Below the pieces are notes generated by a model. The model saw nothing but the letters and a program-made list of their open reading frames with translations, made no database searches and was not told the DNA's origin. From Microbacterium stercoris (lineage in GTDB: Bacteria; Actinomycetota; Actinomycetes; Actinomycetales; Microbacteriaceae): a DNA stretch of 64,000 bases. Positions 16,067-26,877 of the stretch are shown here, in pieces. Numbering within the stretch: the stretch's first letter is position 1; each line of letters starts with the position of its first letter. The translations under genes were made by a program, and so were the position numbers. The stretch is from contig NZ_JAGFOA010000002.1 of NCBI RefSeq assembly GCF_017592545.1, positions 372,001 through 436,000 of the forward strand, read 5' to 3'.

Positions 16067-16707
16067 GCGACGGATCCTGGCTCGGCGCGCTGATCGACGG
16101 CGTCGTCGGCCTGATGGACGTGATCGGCCCGGCGGGTGCGGGCCTCGCGATCGCGCTGGAGAACGTGTTCCCGCCGATCCCGAGCGAGGTCATCCTCCCG
16201 AGCGCGGGCCTTGCGGCCTCGCGCGGGGCGTTCACGCTGTGGGAGGCCGTGCTCTGGACGACGCTCGGCTCCGTCGTGGGAGCGCTCGCCCTCTACGGGC
16301 TCGGTGCGTGGCTCGGGCCGGATCGCCTGCGCCGCATCGCGGACCGGATTCCCCTGGTCAGCGGGGAAGACGTTGACAAGACCGTCGACTGGTTCGGACG
16401 GTACGGCGGGCGCGCGGTGTTCCTGGGACGCTTCGTGCCGGGCATCCGGAGCCTGATCTCCATCCCTGCGGGCATCGTGCGCATGCCGCTCGGCCGGTTC
16501 CTCGCCTTCACCGGCGGCGGCAGCCTGATCTGGAACACGCTGTTCGTAATGCTCGGCTGGATCCTCGGCGAGAAGTGGCACGTGATCGATCCGTACCTGT
16601 CGATCGTGCAGGACATCGTGATCGTCGTTGTCGCCGGCCTGATCGTGTGGTTCGTTGTGGTGCGGTGGCGCGCGCGACGCCGCGGGCGCCGCGAGCGCGA
16701 GGAGTAG
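16063..16707 (+). CDS. DedA family membrane protein
   Basis: 214 residues of the DedA/VTT superfamily, now linked to undecaprenyl-phosphate or phospholipid flipping and membrane homeostasis. Conserved parts are ENVFPPIPSEVILPSAG (re-entrant region, residues about 31-47), FGRYGGRAVFLGRFVPGIRSLISIPAG (membrane-embedded arginines) and FLAFTGGGSLIWNTLFVMLGW. A last helix is followed by a very basic tail RWRARRRGRREREE. Translation is probably coupled to the upstream small membrane protein by the ATGA overlap. Confidence 0.93.
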   Translation: MSDGSWLGALIDGVVGLMDVIGPAGAGLAIALENVFPPIPSEVILPSAGLAASRGAFTLWEAVLWTTLGSVVGALALYGLGAWLGPDRLRRIADRIPLVSGEDVDKTVDWFGRYGGRAVFLGRFVPGIRSLISIPAGIVRMPLGRFLAFTGGGSLIWNTLFVMLGWILGEKWHVIDPYLSIVQDIVIVVVAGLIVWFVVVRWRARRRGRREREE

Positions 16708-16728
16708 CCCCGGGCGCGTCTGGCCCGC

Positions 16729-18759
16729 TCAGCCCGCGACGGCGGCGACGACGGCCTCCGCCGCGGCGATCCCCTCATGCATGCGCCATTGCGCCGGCTC
16801 CGTCGCGCTCGTCGTCGTGATGACGACCCGGTAGCCCGGCACCCGCGCCTCGAGCTCGAGACCCGTGGGCATGTACGAGCCGAGCAGGTAGCCGTCCGCG
16901 GCAGTGATCGTGGCGGATTGCTGCAGGCCGTTGTCGGGCAGCTTCTCGAGTTCGCCGCGGCGCGTGGCGACCGCCGCGGCGTCTCCGGCCTCTCGCGACA
17001 CCCACACCTGCACGAGCGCGCGCTGGGATTCGTCGGCGACGTCCTTGCCCCGATCAGCCCCCCATGCGCACGCGAGCTGACCCGTGCCGGCGGTGACGCC
17101 GGATGCCGGCGAGAAGCCGGCGGCGAGCGGGGCGGCGGCCGCGAACAGCTCATCGCACGTGAGCAGGGACAGCCCGAGCCCCGCGAGTTCCTCGACGACC
17201 ACGCCCGCCGCATCGGGGTCGTTCCATTCGCCCGGCACCTGCATCGCGAAGGCCGCCTGCTGCGCGGGCGTGCAGCGCGCGAGCGGCGCGAGAGCGGTCA
17301 CGACGGCGTCGCGCCATTGGGGATCGGCCGCGATGTCGCGCGGGACGCCGACGAACGGGGGCTGCACGGCGAGCACGCCGAACAGCGCCATCGAGTCGGC
17401 GGCGGGGTCGGTGCAGGTGGGCGTCCACGAGCCGAGCGCGGGAGCATCACGGCGGGCGAGCACGGTGAAGGACGCGCCGCCCTGCGGCAGTGCGGCAGCG
17501 GCCGCGAGCGCCTCGGCGTGGCTCGACGCGATGTCGTCGAAGCGGCCCTGCGCGGCAAGCCGCGCCGCCGTCGCGGCGGCGCGGGCGCCCTGGACAGCCG
17601 CGTCGTCGTCGCTGTCGCGGATCGTCCCGGCCAGCGCGTGCGCCACCGGCCCGAGGTCGCACGCCGTCAGCGCCGCAGCGACGGCCCCCGCGGCGGCCGG
17701 ATCGGTCAGCGCACCGGTCTGCGAAGCGCCGCACTCGTACAGGGTGGTCAGCAGCGCGTCCACCGAGGCGTCCGCCACCTCGCCCAGCGACACCTGCCGT
17801 GCGAACGCGGCGAGCAGGTCCACGGTCGCGGTGCGAGCGTCGACCCGCGCGACCGCGCGAAGCGGCACCGCCGGATCAGAGGGCGCGCGGAATCCGACGT
17901 CGACCGTCGCCGACGGGGGCAGCAGCACGGTGCGCTCGTCGTCGATGAGAGACGCCGCCAGCGCCCAGAACCGCCCGGCGGCGCCGTGACGCGTGGCCCA
18001 CTGCCATCCGGCCCCCTCCTGCGCCTCGAGCGCGCGGGTCACGGGGCTCGCGCTCGCCGTGTGCACGGTGAGCTCGTCGCCCTGCGGGTTCTCGGGGCAC
18101 GAGGGGAGGGCGGCGTCGTCGCGCGAGCGGTCCGGATCGCCGAACACCGCCACCCAGCCGGGCAGCGAGGGGCCGTCGCAGGCGGGTGACGCCGGATCCG
18201 GGGTCGCGGCGGGCGTGGAGAGCGCGCCGGTCGCCCAGGTCACGACCCCGCTGGCGTCGAGCTGAGCCGACAGCGTGCCGTCGGCCACCGTCAGGGGCGT
18301 GTCGAGCGGGCGCCACACGCGCGCGTCGTCGTCCCAGGCCACCAGCACGGCGGCCTCTGCGAGACCGGGGTCGAGCCCGCCGACATCCCACGTCACGGTG
18401 GCGGGATCATGCAGGGCAGAGGTCGTCTCGATCCGCACCGGCGTGCCGAAGGTCTCGCGGGCGATCCCCGAATCGGCGACGCCGATCTCGGCGCCCACGG
18501 CGATGCCCGCGACCTTGACGGTGACGGCGCCCGCGGGCACGTCGATCGCCACGTCGCCGGTGGTCCAGCTCTCACCGTCGCCGTCGACCTGGGTGGTGCG
18601 GGCATCGGCGAACGAGGGGGCGGGATCGCGACGGGCCTCGCCGGGCTCCGGCTCGGGCACGCAGGCCGAGAGCCCCACAACGAGCGCCGCGGCGAGCAGC
18701 GCCGACGCCGCCCTCGCCCTCAGCCGCGCGCCGTCGGATCGCCGTCCCCGCCTGCTCAC
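16729..18759 (-). CDS. large secreted lipoprotein of unknown function
   Basis: 676 residues from GTG 18759, chosen because TACCGT lies six bases upstream. The signal peptide ends in a lipobox (LLAAALVVGLSAC), so the protein should be lipid-anchored outside the membrane. Residues about 55-180 look like a beta-sandwich related to ZU5 domains (DVAIDVPAGAV, TVTWDVGGLDPGLAEAAVLVAWDDDARVW). The middle is Ala-rich helical with scattered cysteines. The C-terminal 150 residues (LLTCDELFAAAAPLAAGF, LACAWGADR) loosely resemble actinobacterial DUF3558-like lipoproteins. None of these assignments is firm. It stands alone between the convergent DedA gene and the divergent phosphatase gene. Confidence 0.8.
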   Translation of the reverse strand: MSRRGRRSDGARLRARAASALLAAALVVGLSACVPEPEPGEARRDPAPSFADARTTQVDGDGESWTTGDVAIDVPAGAVTVKVAGIAVGAEIGVADSGIARETFGTPVRIETTSALHDPATVTWDVGGLDPGLAEAAVLVAWDDDARVWRPLDTPLTVADGTLSAQLDASGVVTWATGALSTPAATPDPASPACDGPSLPGWVAVFGDPDRSRDDAALPSCPENPQGDELTVHTASASPVTRALEAQEGAGWQWATRHGAAGRFWALAASLIDDERTVLLPPSATVDVGFRAPSDPAVPLRAVARVDARTATVDLLAAFARQVSLGEVADASVDALLTTLYECGASQTGALTDPAAAGAVAAALTACDLGPVAHALAGTIRDSDDDAAVQGARAAATAARLAAQGRFDDIASSHAEALAAAAALPQGGASFTVLARRDAPALGSWTPTCTDPAADSMALFGVLAVQPPFVGVPRDIAADPQWRDAVVTALAPLARCTPAQQAAFAMQVPGEWNDPDAAGVVVEELAGLGLSLLTCDELFAAAAPLAAGFSPASGVTAGTGQLACAWGADRGKDVADESQRALVQVWVSREAGDAAAVATRRGELEKLPDNGLQQSATITAADGYLLGSYMPTGLELEARVPGYRVVITTTSATEPAQWRMHEGIAAAEAVVAAVAG

Positions 18760-18765
18760 CCGACC

Positions 18766-18771
18766 ACGGTA
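18766..18771 (-). promoter_or_regulatory. -10 element TACCGT of the large lipoprotein gene (leaderless type)
   Basis: On the minus strand, TACCGT is six bases before the GTG start. Confidence 0.45.
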
Positions 18772-18864
18772 ACCGCGACGGGCGACACTCTCCGGCTGGC
18801 GCACCGATCCTAGGATCGAAGCACCGCGCCATTCCCGCGGACCACGCCGACGAACGGGGACAGC

Positions 18865-19494
18865 ATGCCTGCCGACCGGATCCATCTCGTGCGTCACGGC
18901 GAGGTCCACAACCCCGCCCGGGTGCTCTACGAGCGCATCCCGGGCTTCGGGCTGAGCCAAGCCGGCCGCGCGATGACCCGGGTCGCGGCCGAGCACATCC
19001 GGGGCCTCGACCGGCCCGTGTCGCGCCTGCTGTGCTCGCCTCTTCAGCGCACGCAGGAGTCGTCCGAGCCGTTCGCCGAGCTGTTCGGGCTGACGCCCGA
19101 GCTCGAGGAGCGCGTCATCGAGCCCACCAACCTCTTCGCCGGCCAGCGCATGAGCCGCGCGCTCCGCAACCCCGCGAACTGGTGGCTGCTGCGCCGCCCG
19201 TCGCTGCCCAGCTGGGGCGAGCCGTACAACGCGATCGTCGAGCGGATGCGATCCGCCCTCGACGATGCCTGGCATCACACCGACGGCGGCGACGTCGTGG
19301 TGGTGTCGCACCAGGCGCCCATCTGGCTCTGGCACCTCTCGGTGGCGGGGCTGCCCCTGCGCCACGACCCCCGCACGCGACGCTGCGCCCTCTCGAGCGT
19401 CACGTCGTTCGAGCGCGTGGGCGACGTGTGGCGCGAGGTCTCCTACGCCGAGCCCGCCCAGACCGCGGGCGCGGTCGACGTGGGAGCGGTGTGA
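18865..19494 (+). CDS. histidine phosphatase (phosphoglycerate mutase-like) family protein
   Basis: 209 residues. The phosphohistidine motif HLVRHGEVHNPA (RHG, residues 8-13) and a later VVVSHQAPIW supply both catalytic histidines. Between them, LLCSPLQRTQESSEPFAELFG is also typical. The protein is probably a cytoplasmic phosphatase and not a glycolytic mutase. A homologue directly upstream of the cytochrome c maturation genes is a conserved actinobacterial arrangement (Rv0525-Rv0529 from memory), so a link to that pathway is likely though undefined. A GGGGACAG ribosome site precedes the ATG. Confidence 0.92.
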   Translation: MPADRIHLVRHGEVHNPARVLYERIPGFGLSQAGRAMTRVAAEHIRGLDRPVSRLLCSPLQRTQESSEPFAELFGLTPELEERVIEPTNLFAGQRMSRALRNPANWWLLRRPSLPSWGEPYNAIVERMRSALDDAWHHTDGGDVVVVSHQAPIWLWHLSVAGLPLRHDPRTRRCALSSVTSFERVGDVWREVSYAEPAQTAGAVDVGAV

Positions 19495-19568
19495 TCCGGC
19501 GGTCTTTCGAGAGCGAAGCACCTGCGCGAGCAGTCAGCGCGCACACAGCCCCGGCATAGCCGGAAACG

Positions 19569-19574
19569 TAGAAT
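19569..19574 (+). promoter_or_regulatory. -10 element TAGAAT of resA (leaderless type)
   Basis: TAGAAT ends six bases before the GTG at 19581, suggesting the cytochrome c operon has its own leaderless promoter. Confidence 0.5.
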
Positions 19575-19580
19575 CCAAGG

Positions 19581-20192
19581 GTGCCTCAGAACCCCCGTCT
19601 CGTCGCGCGTCTGACCGCGGCACTGGGCATCGCGGCGCTCGCCGTGGGCCTCGCCGCATGCACCCCCGATCCTGTCGCCGAGCAGTATCGCGAGGGTGGC
19701 GACACGGGATACATCGCCGGTGAGCAGCTCATCCAGGAGTTCCCGGCCGCCGATCGCGGCGAGCCGGTCGTCTGGGAGGGCGTCACCGAGCACGGCGAGA
19801 AGCTCTCGAGCGAGGACCTCGCCGGGCAGGTCGTGGTCGTCAACTTCTGGTACGCCACCTGTGCGCCCTGCCGCGTCGAGGCCGCCGACTTGCAGAAGGT
19901 GTACGACGAGTTCAAGGACGACGGCGTCTCCTTCGTCGGGGTCAACACCTTCGACCAGGCCGACCAGGCGCGCTCCTTCGCCGAGGAGTTCGGCATCACC
20001 TACCCGAGCATCATCGACGTCGATGACGCCACCGTGAAGCTCGCGTTCGCCGCCGAGACGCCCATCTCGGCCACACCGACCACCCTCGTCATCGACAAGC
20101 AGGGCCGCGTCGCCGCGCGCATCCTGTCGATGATCGAGAGCCCGTCGATCCTCTCGACGCTCGTCAAGGACGCCCTGGCGGAGAAGGCGTGA
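19581..20192 (+). CDS. resA: TlpA/ResA-like extracytoplasmic thiol-disulfide protein (lipoprotein)
   Basis: 203 residues. The signal peptide ends in AVGLAAC (lipid-modified Cys27), then a thioredoxin fold follows with VVVNFWYATCAPCRVEAADL carrying the CAPC redox pair, and the cis-proline segment ISATPTTLVIDKQGRVAARI. It keeps apocytochrome c cysteines reduced before heme attachment. First gene of resA-ccdA-resB-ccsB, with overlaps showing an operon. The assignment as resA rests on context as well as fold. Confidence 0.93.
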   Translation: MPQNPRLVARLTAALGIAALAVGLAACTPDPVAEQYREGGDTGYIAGEQLIQEFPAADRGEPVVWEGVTEHGEKLSSEDLAGQVVVVNFWYATCAPCRVEAADLQKVYDEFKDDGVSFVGVNTFDQADQARSFAEEFGITYPSIIDVDDATVKLAFAAETPISATPTTLVIDKQGRVAARILSMIESPSILSTLVKDALAEKA

Positions 20193-20924
20193 CCTCCGTC
20201 GTCCTGGACGGCGCGCTGTGGGCCTCGCTCCCGCTCGCGCTGGTCGCGGGACTGCTGTCGTTCCTCTCGCCGTGTGTGCTTCCGCTCGTGCCCGGCTATC
20301 TCGGGTTCATCAGCGGATCCGTCGATCCGCAGGCCTCCGGATCCGGAGCGCTCGTCGGGCGCCGCAAGCTGGTCGGCGGCGTGCTGCTGTTCGTCGCCGG
20401 GTTCACCCTCGTCTTCGTCACGATCGTTGTGCTCGGCGGGGTCGCGGGCGGCGCGATGTCGCGATTCTCGATCCTGTACGGCGACCTGATCACGCGCATC
20501 CTGGGCGTGGTGATCATCCTGCTCGGCCTGGTGTTCATGGGGCTGTTCGGCTTCGCGCAGAAGATCGCCAAGCCGCAGGTGAAGGGCGACCTCGGCCTCA
20601 TCGGCGCCCCGCTGCTCGGCATCGCGCTCGGTCTCGGCTGGGCTCCCTGCATCGGTCCGACGCTGGGCGCGATCATCGCCGTCGCGTGGCAGCAGGGTGA
20701 TCCGGTGCGCGGGGGACTGCTCGGCCTCGTGTACTCGCTGGGCCTCGGCATCCCGTTCCTGCTCATCGCCCTCGGCTTCGGCTGGGCGACGCGCTCGCTC
20801 GCATTCCTGCGCCGCCACATCCGCGTCGTCAACGTGGTCGGCGGCGTGCTCCTCGTCCTCCTGGGGCTGCTGATGGTGCTCGGCATCTGGACCCAGATCA
20901 TGTCTCGCCTCCAGGGGGTGTTCG

Positions 20925-20947
<23 letters not shown>
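20189..20947 (+). CDS. ccdA: cytochrome c biogenesis protein CcdA (thiol reductant transporter)
   Basis: 252-residue membrane protein with about six to seven hydrophobic segments. The two redox cysteines sit in the characteristic SFLSPCVLPLVPGYLGF and LGLGWAPCIGPTLGAI segments, which pass electrons from cytoplasmic thioredoxin to ResA. The GTG start overlaps the resA stop by four bases. Confidence 0.95.
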
Positions 20948-22628
<1,681 letters not shown>

Positions 22629-22638
22629 GATCCAGCCC

Positions 22639-23631
22639 ATGCACCCCGAAGCCGGCCCGCTCGACGGGATCTCGTTCCTTCTTATGTGGACCGCGGTCGC
22701 CATCTACGCTCTGGCGTTCATCGCGTACGCGTTCGACCTCGCCAAGCGCTCGCAGCTGTCGCTCGAGAGGGCCGACGCGAAGGTGCTCGTGGCCGCCGGC
22801 GGAATCGACACGCAGACGATCGCCCCGGGCGTGCAGGCGATGCACGCCGCGGAGGACCGGCGCAACCAGGTGTTTGCCCGCATCGGCACCGTGCTGACGG
22901 TGCTCGGCTGGCTGTTCCACCTCGCGGGCACGGTGCTGCGCGGCATCGCCGCGGGGCGCGTGCCGTGGTCGAACATGTACGAGTTCGCGATGACCGGAAC
23001 GCTGCTCGTGATCGCCGTGTACCTCGGTGTGCAGTTCTGGCGCGACCTGCGGTTCCTCGGCACGTTCATGGTGGGCCTCGTCACGGTGCTGATGGGCGCG
23101 GCGACCCTGTACCACGTGGATGTCGTGCCGCTTGCCGACCCCCTGCGCTCGGTGTGGCTGATCGTGCACGTGTTCGTCGCCTCGCTGGCCACGGCCTTCC
23201 TCGCGCTCGCCTTCGGCCTGTCGGTGCTGCAGCTGCTGCAGGCCCGCCGCGAGCGCCTCGAGCTGGCGGCGGCCACCGACGCCGCGCCGAAGCGCTCGTT
23301 CCTGCGCACGCTGCCGACCGCCGAGGCTCTCGAGGGGCTGGCCTATCGCTTCGCGATCATCGGCTTCATCTTCTGGACCTTCACCCTGATCGCCGGGTCG
23401 ATCTGGGCGCAGGACGCCTGGGGTCGGTACTGGGGCTTCGACACCAAGGAGGTCTGGACCTTCATCATCTGGGTGCTCTACGCCGGGTACATCCACGCGC
23501 GTGCCACCCGGGGCTGGCGCGGCACGCGCTCGGCCTGGCTGTCGATCGTCGGCTTCACCGCCGTCATCTTCAACTTCACGATCGTGAACCAGTTCTTCCA
23601 GGGTCTGCACGCCTACTCCGGTCTGAGCTGA
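22639..23631 (+). CDS. ccsB: cytochrome c biogenesis protein CcsB (System II heme handling)
   Basis: 330-residue membrane protein with eight or so hydrophobic segments. Near the C-terminus the tryptophan-rich heme-binding segment is present (WAQDAWGRYWGFDTKEVWTF, the WWD-type motif), and histidines flanking it (AGYIHARATRGW) fit heme ligation. It partners ResB. A TAGGAT that overlaps the resB stop codon lies seven bases before the ATG, so an internal leaderless promoter is conceivable. Confidence 0.95.
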   Translation: MHPEAGPLDGISFLLMWTAVAIYALAFIAYAFDLAKRSQLSLERADAKVLVAAGGIDTQTIAPGVQAMHAAEDRRNQVFARIGTVLTVLGWLFHLAGTVLRGIAAGRVPWSNMYEFAMTGTLLVIAVYLGVQFWRDLRFLGTFMVGLVTVLMGAATLYHVDVVPLADPLRSVWLIVHVFVASLATAFLALAFGLSVLQLLQARRERLELAAATDAAPKRSFLRTLPTAEALEGLAYRFAIIGFIFWTFTLIAGSIWAQDAWGRYWGFDTKEVWTFIIWVLYAGYIHARATRGWRGTRSAWLSIVGFTAVIFNFTIVNQFFQGLHAYSGLS

Positions 23632-23639
23632 TCCGCTCC

Positions 23640-23680
23640 GCCCCGCCGCGCCCTGTCTCGCCCTCCGGCGAGGCGGGGCG
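23640..23680 (+). terminator. candidate terminator hairpin after ccsB
   Basis: GCCCCGCC at 23640-23647 pairs with GGCGGGGC at 23672-23679. An inner stem TCGCC/GGCGA with a CTCC loop stacks on it. No run of T follows, so it is a GC-rich hairpin of the kind often seen in actinobacteria. Confidence 0.5.
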
Positions 23681-23753
23681 CTCGCGTTGGGGGTCGCGCG
23701 CGGGGCGGGGTCCGGACGCGGGACTGTGAGTTGTGGCGACACGGCGTTCCGTG

Positions 23754-23822
23754 CGTTGACTAGTCCTCCGCGGGATTACTAGTCCCGCCTGGACTAGTAA
23801 TCCCGCGCGGGACTAGTCAACG
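23754..23822. repeat. 69-bp near-perfect inverted repeat built from ACTAGT units
   Basis: The left arm 23754-23785 and right arm 23791-23822 are complementary at 30 of 32 positions around the five-base loop CGCCT. Each arm holds two copies of the self-complementary ACTAGT (four in all) around a CGCGGGATT core. It has no T tract and matches neither of the window's two common repeat families. It could be a protein-binding array, an RNA hairpin or a mobile palindromic element. Confidence 0.9.
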
Positions 23823-23960
23823 GCCCACGCTGGGCCGGGCGCGCCTCGAGCCTCCGCCGGGGCCCGGGCGCCGGGCGCCGGATCCGGGACGACAAGGATC
23901 TGCGTTTGTGTTGTTTTCTGTGGGAATGCGTTGTAATGTCTTCGCATCCGAAGGAGGACG

Positions 23961-24737
23961 ATGTACGCGACGGAGCGCAGGGAGCTGATCGAGCGGATGC
24001 TGCTCGATGAGGCGCGGGTGTCTGTGGCCGAGCTGGCCCAGCGCCTGAACGTGACCACCGAGACGGTGCGCCGCGACCTCGCCGTGCTCGAGGAGCAGGG
24101 CGCGCTGCGCCGCGTGCATGGCGGCGCGGTCACCCCCGATCGCGGCAGCGCCGCCGAGGTCGATCTGCGCGAGCGTCAGAATCGCGGTGCGCCCGCCAAG
24201 AGCTCGATCGCCGCGCGCGCCGTCGAGGGGCTCGGAGGGGGATTCACCGGATCCGTCCTGCTGGATGCCGGCACAACGACCGGCGCGTTCGCCGAGCTGC
24301 TGGCTCACCGCGCCCAGCCCGGCGTGCACGTCGTGACCCACTCCGTGGTGCTGGCGGCGGCGCTGACCGCCGCGGGCTACGCGGATCTCACGATCCTCGG
24401 CGGTCGAGTGCGCGCCGTCACGGGGGCGGCCGTGGGAGCGGCCACGGTCTCGAGCATCGAGAACCTGCGCCCCGACGTCGCCTTCATCGGCGCCAACGGC
24501 CTCTCCGCAGGCTTCGGCGCGAGCACCCCCGACCCCGAGGAGGGCGAGGTCAAGCGCGCGATCGTGCGCTCCGCGCGCCGGGTCATCCTGCTCGCCGATC
24601 GCACCAAGTTCGACGTCGAGTCGCTGCGCCGCTTCGCCGCGCTGGACGAGATCGACGTGCTCGTCACCGACGAGGCGCCCAGCGGCGCGCTCGCCGACGC
24701 ACTCGCCGCCGCCGACGTCGAGGTGTGGGTCGCCTGA
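23961..24737 (+). CDS. DeoR/GlpR-family transcriptional regulator of the fructose locus
   Basis: 258 residues. N-terminal DeoR helix-turn-helix VAELAQRLNVTTETVRRDLAVLEEQGALRRVHGGAV (residues about 21-56). The sugar-phosphate-sensing domain follows, with LLDAGTTTGAFAELL, and a late VILLADRTKFDVES segment. Placed 69 bases before the fructose PTS gene on the same strand, it is presumably the local repressor sensing fructose 1-phosphate or similar. A GAAGGAGGA ribosome site precedes the ATG. Confidence 0.93.
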   Translation: MYATERRELIERMLLDEARVSVAELAQRLNVTTETVRRDLAVLEEQGALRRVHGGAVTPDRGSAAEVDLRERQNRGAPAKSSIAARAVEGLGGGFTGSVLLDAGTTTGAFAELLAHRAQPGVHVVTHSVVLAAALTAAGYADLTILGGRVRAVTGAAVGAATVSSIENLRPDVAFIGANGLSAGFGASTPDPEEGEVKRAIVRSARRVILLADRTKFDVESLRRFAALDEIDVLVTDEAPSGALADALAAADVEVWVA

Positions 24738-24806
24738 TCCGCACACCCATCCGATCCGGATCCTGAACTGCTGCGGCGCCGCCGCGAACACCCTCGAGGA
24801 GGAGTC

Positions 24807-26828
24807 GTGTCCACCATCACCCCCCAGCTCGTGAGCCTCGATGAGGACCTCGGGCCCGACAAGCGCACGGTGCTGCGCGCTCTCGCCGATCGCTTCGTCG
24901 CGCAGGGCCGTGCCACGGACGCCGAGGAGCTGTTCGCGGCCGCGTGGAAGCGCGAGGAGCAGGACGCCACCGGCCTTCCGGGCGGCATCGCGATCCCGCA
25001 CGCCAAGAGCGCCGCGGTCACTCAGGCCTCCCTCGCGTTCGCGCGGCTGAACCCCGGCATCGACTTCGGCGCCGAGGACGAGCCGAGCGACATCGTCTTT
25101 ATGATCGCCGCGCCCGACACGGCCGCCGAGCAGCACCTCGCGGTGCTGTCGAAGCTCGCGCGCAGCCTGATGGATGAGGACTTCCTCGCCGCTCTCCGCG
25201 CCGCGCAGAACGCCGACGAGGCGGTGGCGATCGTGCGCCGCGCGATCGAGGAGGACGCGCCCGCGGACGCCCCCGCCCCGGCCGCCACGCCCGCGCCCGC
25301 CCCGGCCGCGACCCCTGCCGACGGGGCGATCGTGGTCGACGGTCGTCCGGCGCGCATCGTGGCGGTCACCGCCTGCGCCACGGGCATCGCCCACACCTAC
25401 ATGGCCGCAGACGCGCTCACCGCCGCGGCGAAGAAGGCCGGGGTCGAGCTGCACGTGGAGCCGCAGGGTTCGAGCGGCTACGCCGCGATCGACCCCGCGG
25501 TGATCGCCGCGGCCGACGCCGTTGTGTTCGCGGTCGACGTCGACGTGCGCGAGCCGCAGCGCTTCGCGGGCAAGCCGGTCGTGCGGGTGCCCGTCAAGGC
25601 CGGCATCGAGCGTGCTCCCGAGCTGCTGGCGCGCGCCGCGCGGGCCGCGTCCGATCCCGCCGCCGAGCGCGTGTCCGGATCGGCGGAGGCATCGAGCAGC
25701 CCCGCGAAGGCCGAGTCGTTCGGCGCGCGCATCCAGCGGATCCTGCTCACCGGCGTCTCGTACATGATCCCCTTCGTCGCGGGCGGCGGTCTGCTGCTCG
25801 CCCTCGGCTTCCTGTTCGGCGGGTACCGGATCAACGAGGTCGCCAACCAGATCGCCGTCGAGAACGCGCTCTGGAACCTGCCCGAGGGCGGGCTCGCGCA
25901 GTACCTGGGCGCCGTCTTCTTCACCATCGGCGGCATCTCGATGGGCTTCCTGGTGCCGGCACTGGCGGGATACATCGCCTTCGCGATCGCGGATCGACCG
26001 GGCATCGCGCCCGGATTCGTCGCCGGATCCGTCGCGGTGCTGACGAGCGCCGGATTCATCGGCGGCATCGTGGGCGGTCTTCTCGCGGGACTGGCGGCCC
26101 TGTGGCTCGGATCCCTCCGCGTGCCGCGCTGGCTGCGCGGACTGATGCCGGTGGTGATCATCCCGCTGCTGGGGTCGATCTTCGCGAGCGGGCTGCTCGT
26201 GCTGTTCCTCGGCGCCCCGATCGCGGCGCTGATGGGCGCCCTCACCGACGGCCTCAACGGCCTCGCCGCTTCCGGCCTGCTGCCCCTCGTGGGCATCATC
26301 CTCGGCCTCATGATGTGCTTCGACCTCGGCGGTCCGATCAACAAGGTGGCCTACGCCTTCGCGGTCGCCGGCCTCGGCGCCGGCTCGGCCGAGAACCCCG
26401 TGCCGTTCTTCATCATGGCCGCCGTGATGGCCTCGGGCATGGTGCCGCCGCTCATGATGGCCTTCGCCTCGACGGTGCTCGATCGCGAGCGCTTCAGCGC
26501 CCCGGAGCGCGAGAACGGCAAGGCCGCCTGGCTGCTAGGGCTGTCGTTCATCTCGGAGGGCGCGATCCCGTTCGCGGCCGCCGACCCGCTGCGCGTCATC
26601 CCGGCGTCGATGCTCGGAGGCGCGGTCACGGGCTTCCTCAGCATGCTGTTCCAGGTCGGCTCGCGCGCGCCGCACGGCGGGGCGTTTGTGTTCTTCGCGA
26701 TCGACCCGCTGTGGGGCTTCGCGGTGTCGCTGATCGCCGGTGTGCTGGTCGGAGGCTTCGCCGTGGTCGCGCTCAAGCGCTTCGCCCGACGCCGTCCCGT
26801 CGAGGCACCGGAGGCGGTGGCGGCGTGA
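24807..26828 (+). CDS. fruA: fructose-specific PTS transporter, fused EIIA-EIIB-EIIC
   Basis: Takes up and phosphorylates fructose to fructose 1-phosphate. The 673 residues have domains in order: EIIA about 1-150 with active His65 in GGIAIPHAKSAAV; a Pro/Ala linker about 150-170; EIIB about 180-275 with active Cys190 in AVTACATGIAHTYMAADAL; and EIIC about 305-660, a multi-span channel with GGPINKVAYAFAV. The GTG start follows GAGGAGGAG. The HPr and EI genes are not in the window. Confidence 0.95.
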   Translation: MSTITPQLVSLDEDLGPDKRTVLRALADRFVAQGRATDAEELFAAAWKREEQDATGLPGGIAIPHAKSAAVTQASLAFARLNPGIDFGAEDEPSDIVFMIAAPDTAAEQHLAVLSKLARSLMDEDFLAALRAAQNADEAVAIVRRAIEEDAPADAPAPAATPAPAPAATPADGAIVVDGRPARIVAVTACATGIAHTYMAADALTAAAKKAGVELHVEPQGSSGYAAIDPAVIAAADAVVFAVDVDVREPQRFAGKPVVRVPVKAGIERAPELLARAARAASDPAAERVSGSAEASSSPAKAESFGARIQRILLTGVSYMIPFVAGGGLLLALGFLFGGYRINEVANQIAVENALWNLPEGGLAQYLGAVFFTIGGISMGFLVPALAGYIAFAIADRPGIAPGFVAGSVAVLTSAGFIGGIVGGLLAGLAALWLGSLRVPRWLRGLMPVVIIPLLGSIFASGLLVLFLGAPIAALMGALTDGLNGLAASGLLPLVGIILGLMMCFDLGGPINKVAYAFAVAGLGAGSAENPVPFFIMAAVMASGMVPPLMMAFASTVLDRERFSAPERENGKAAWLLGLSFISEGAIPFAAADPLRVIPASMLGGAVTGFLSMLFQVGSRAPHGGAFVFFAIDPLWGFAVSLIAGVLVGGFAVVALKRFARRRPVEAPEAVAA

Positions 26829-26877
26829 GGGGGCAAGCCCCTCGCGGGTCGCGCGGCGCGCGTGCTTGGCTGGGCGC

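Larger units (their letters stand above)
23632..23960. other. intergenic region between ccsB and the fructose locus
   Basis: These 329 bases hold a GC-rich terminator-like hairpin right after ccsB and a 69-bp inverted repeat at 23754-23822. The AT-richer stretch 23895-23945 probably contains the promoter of the DeoR gene. No coding sequence is credible. Confidence 0.7.
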
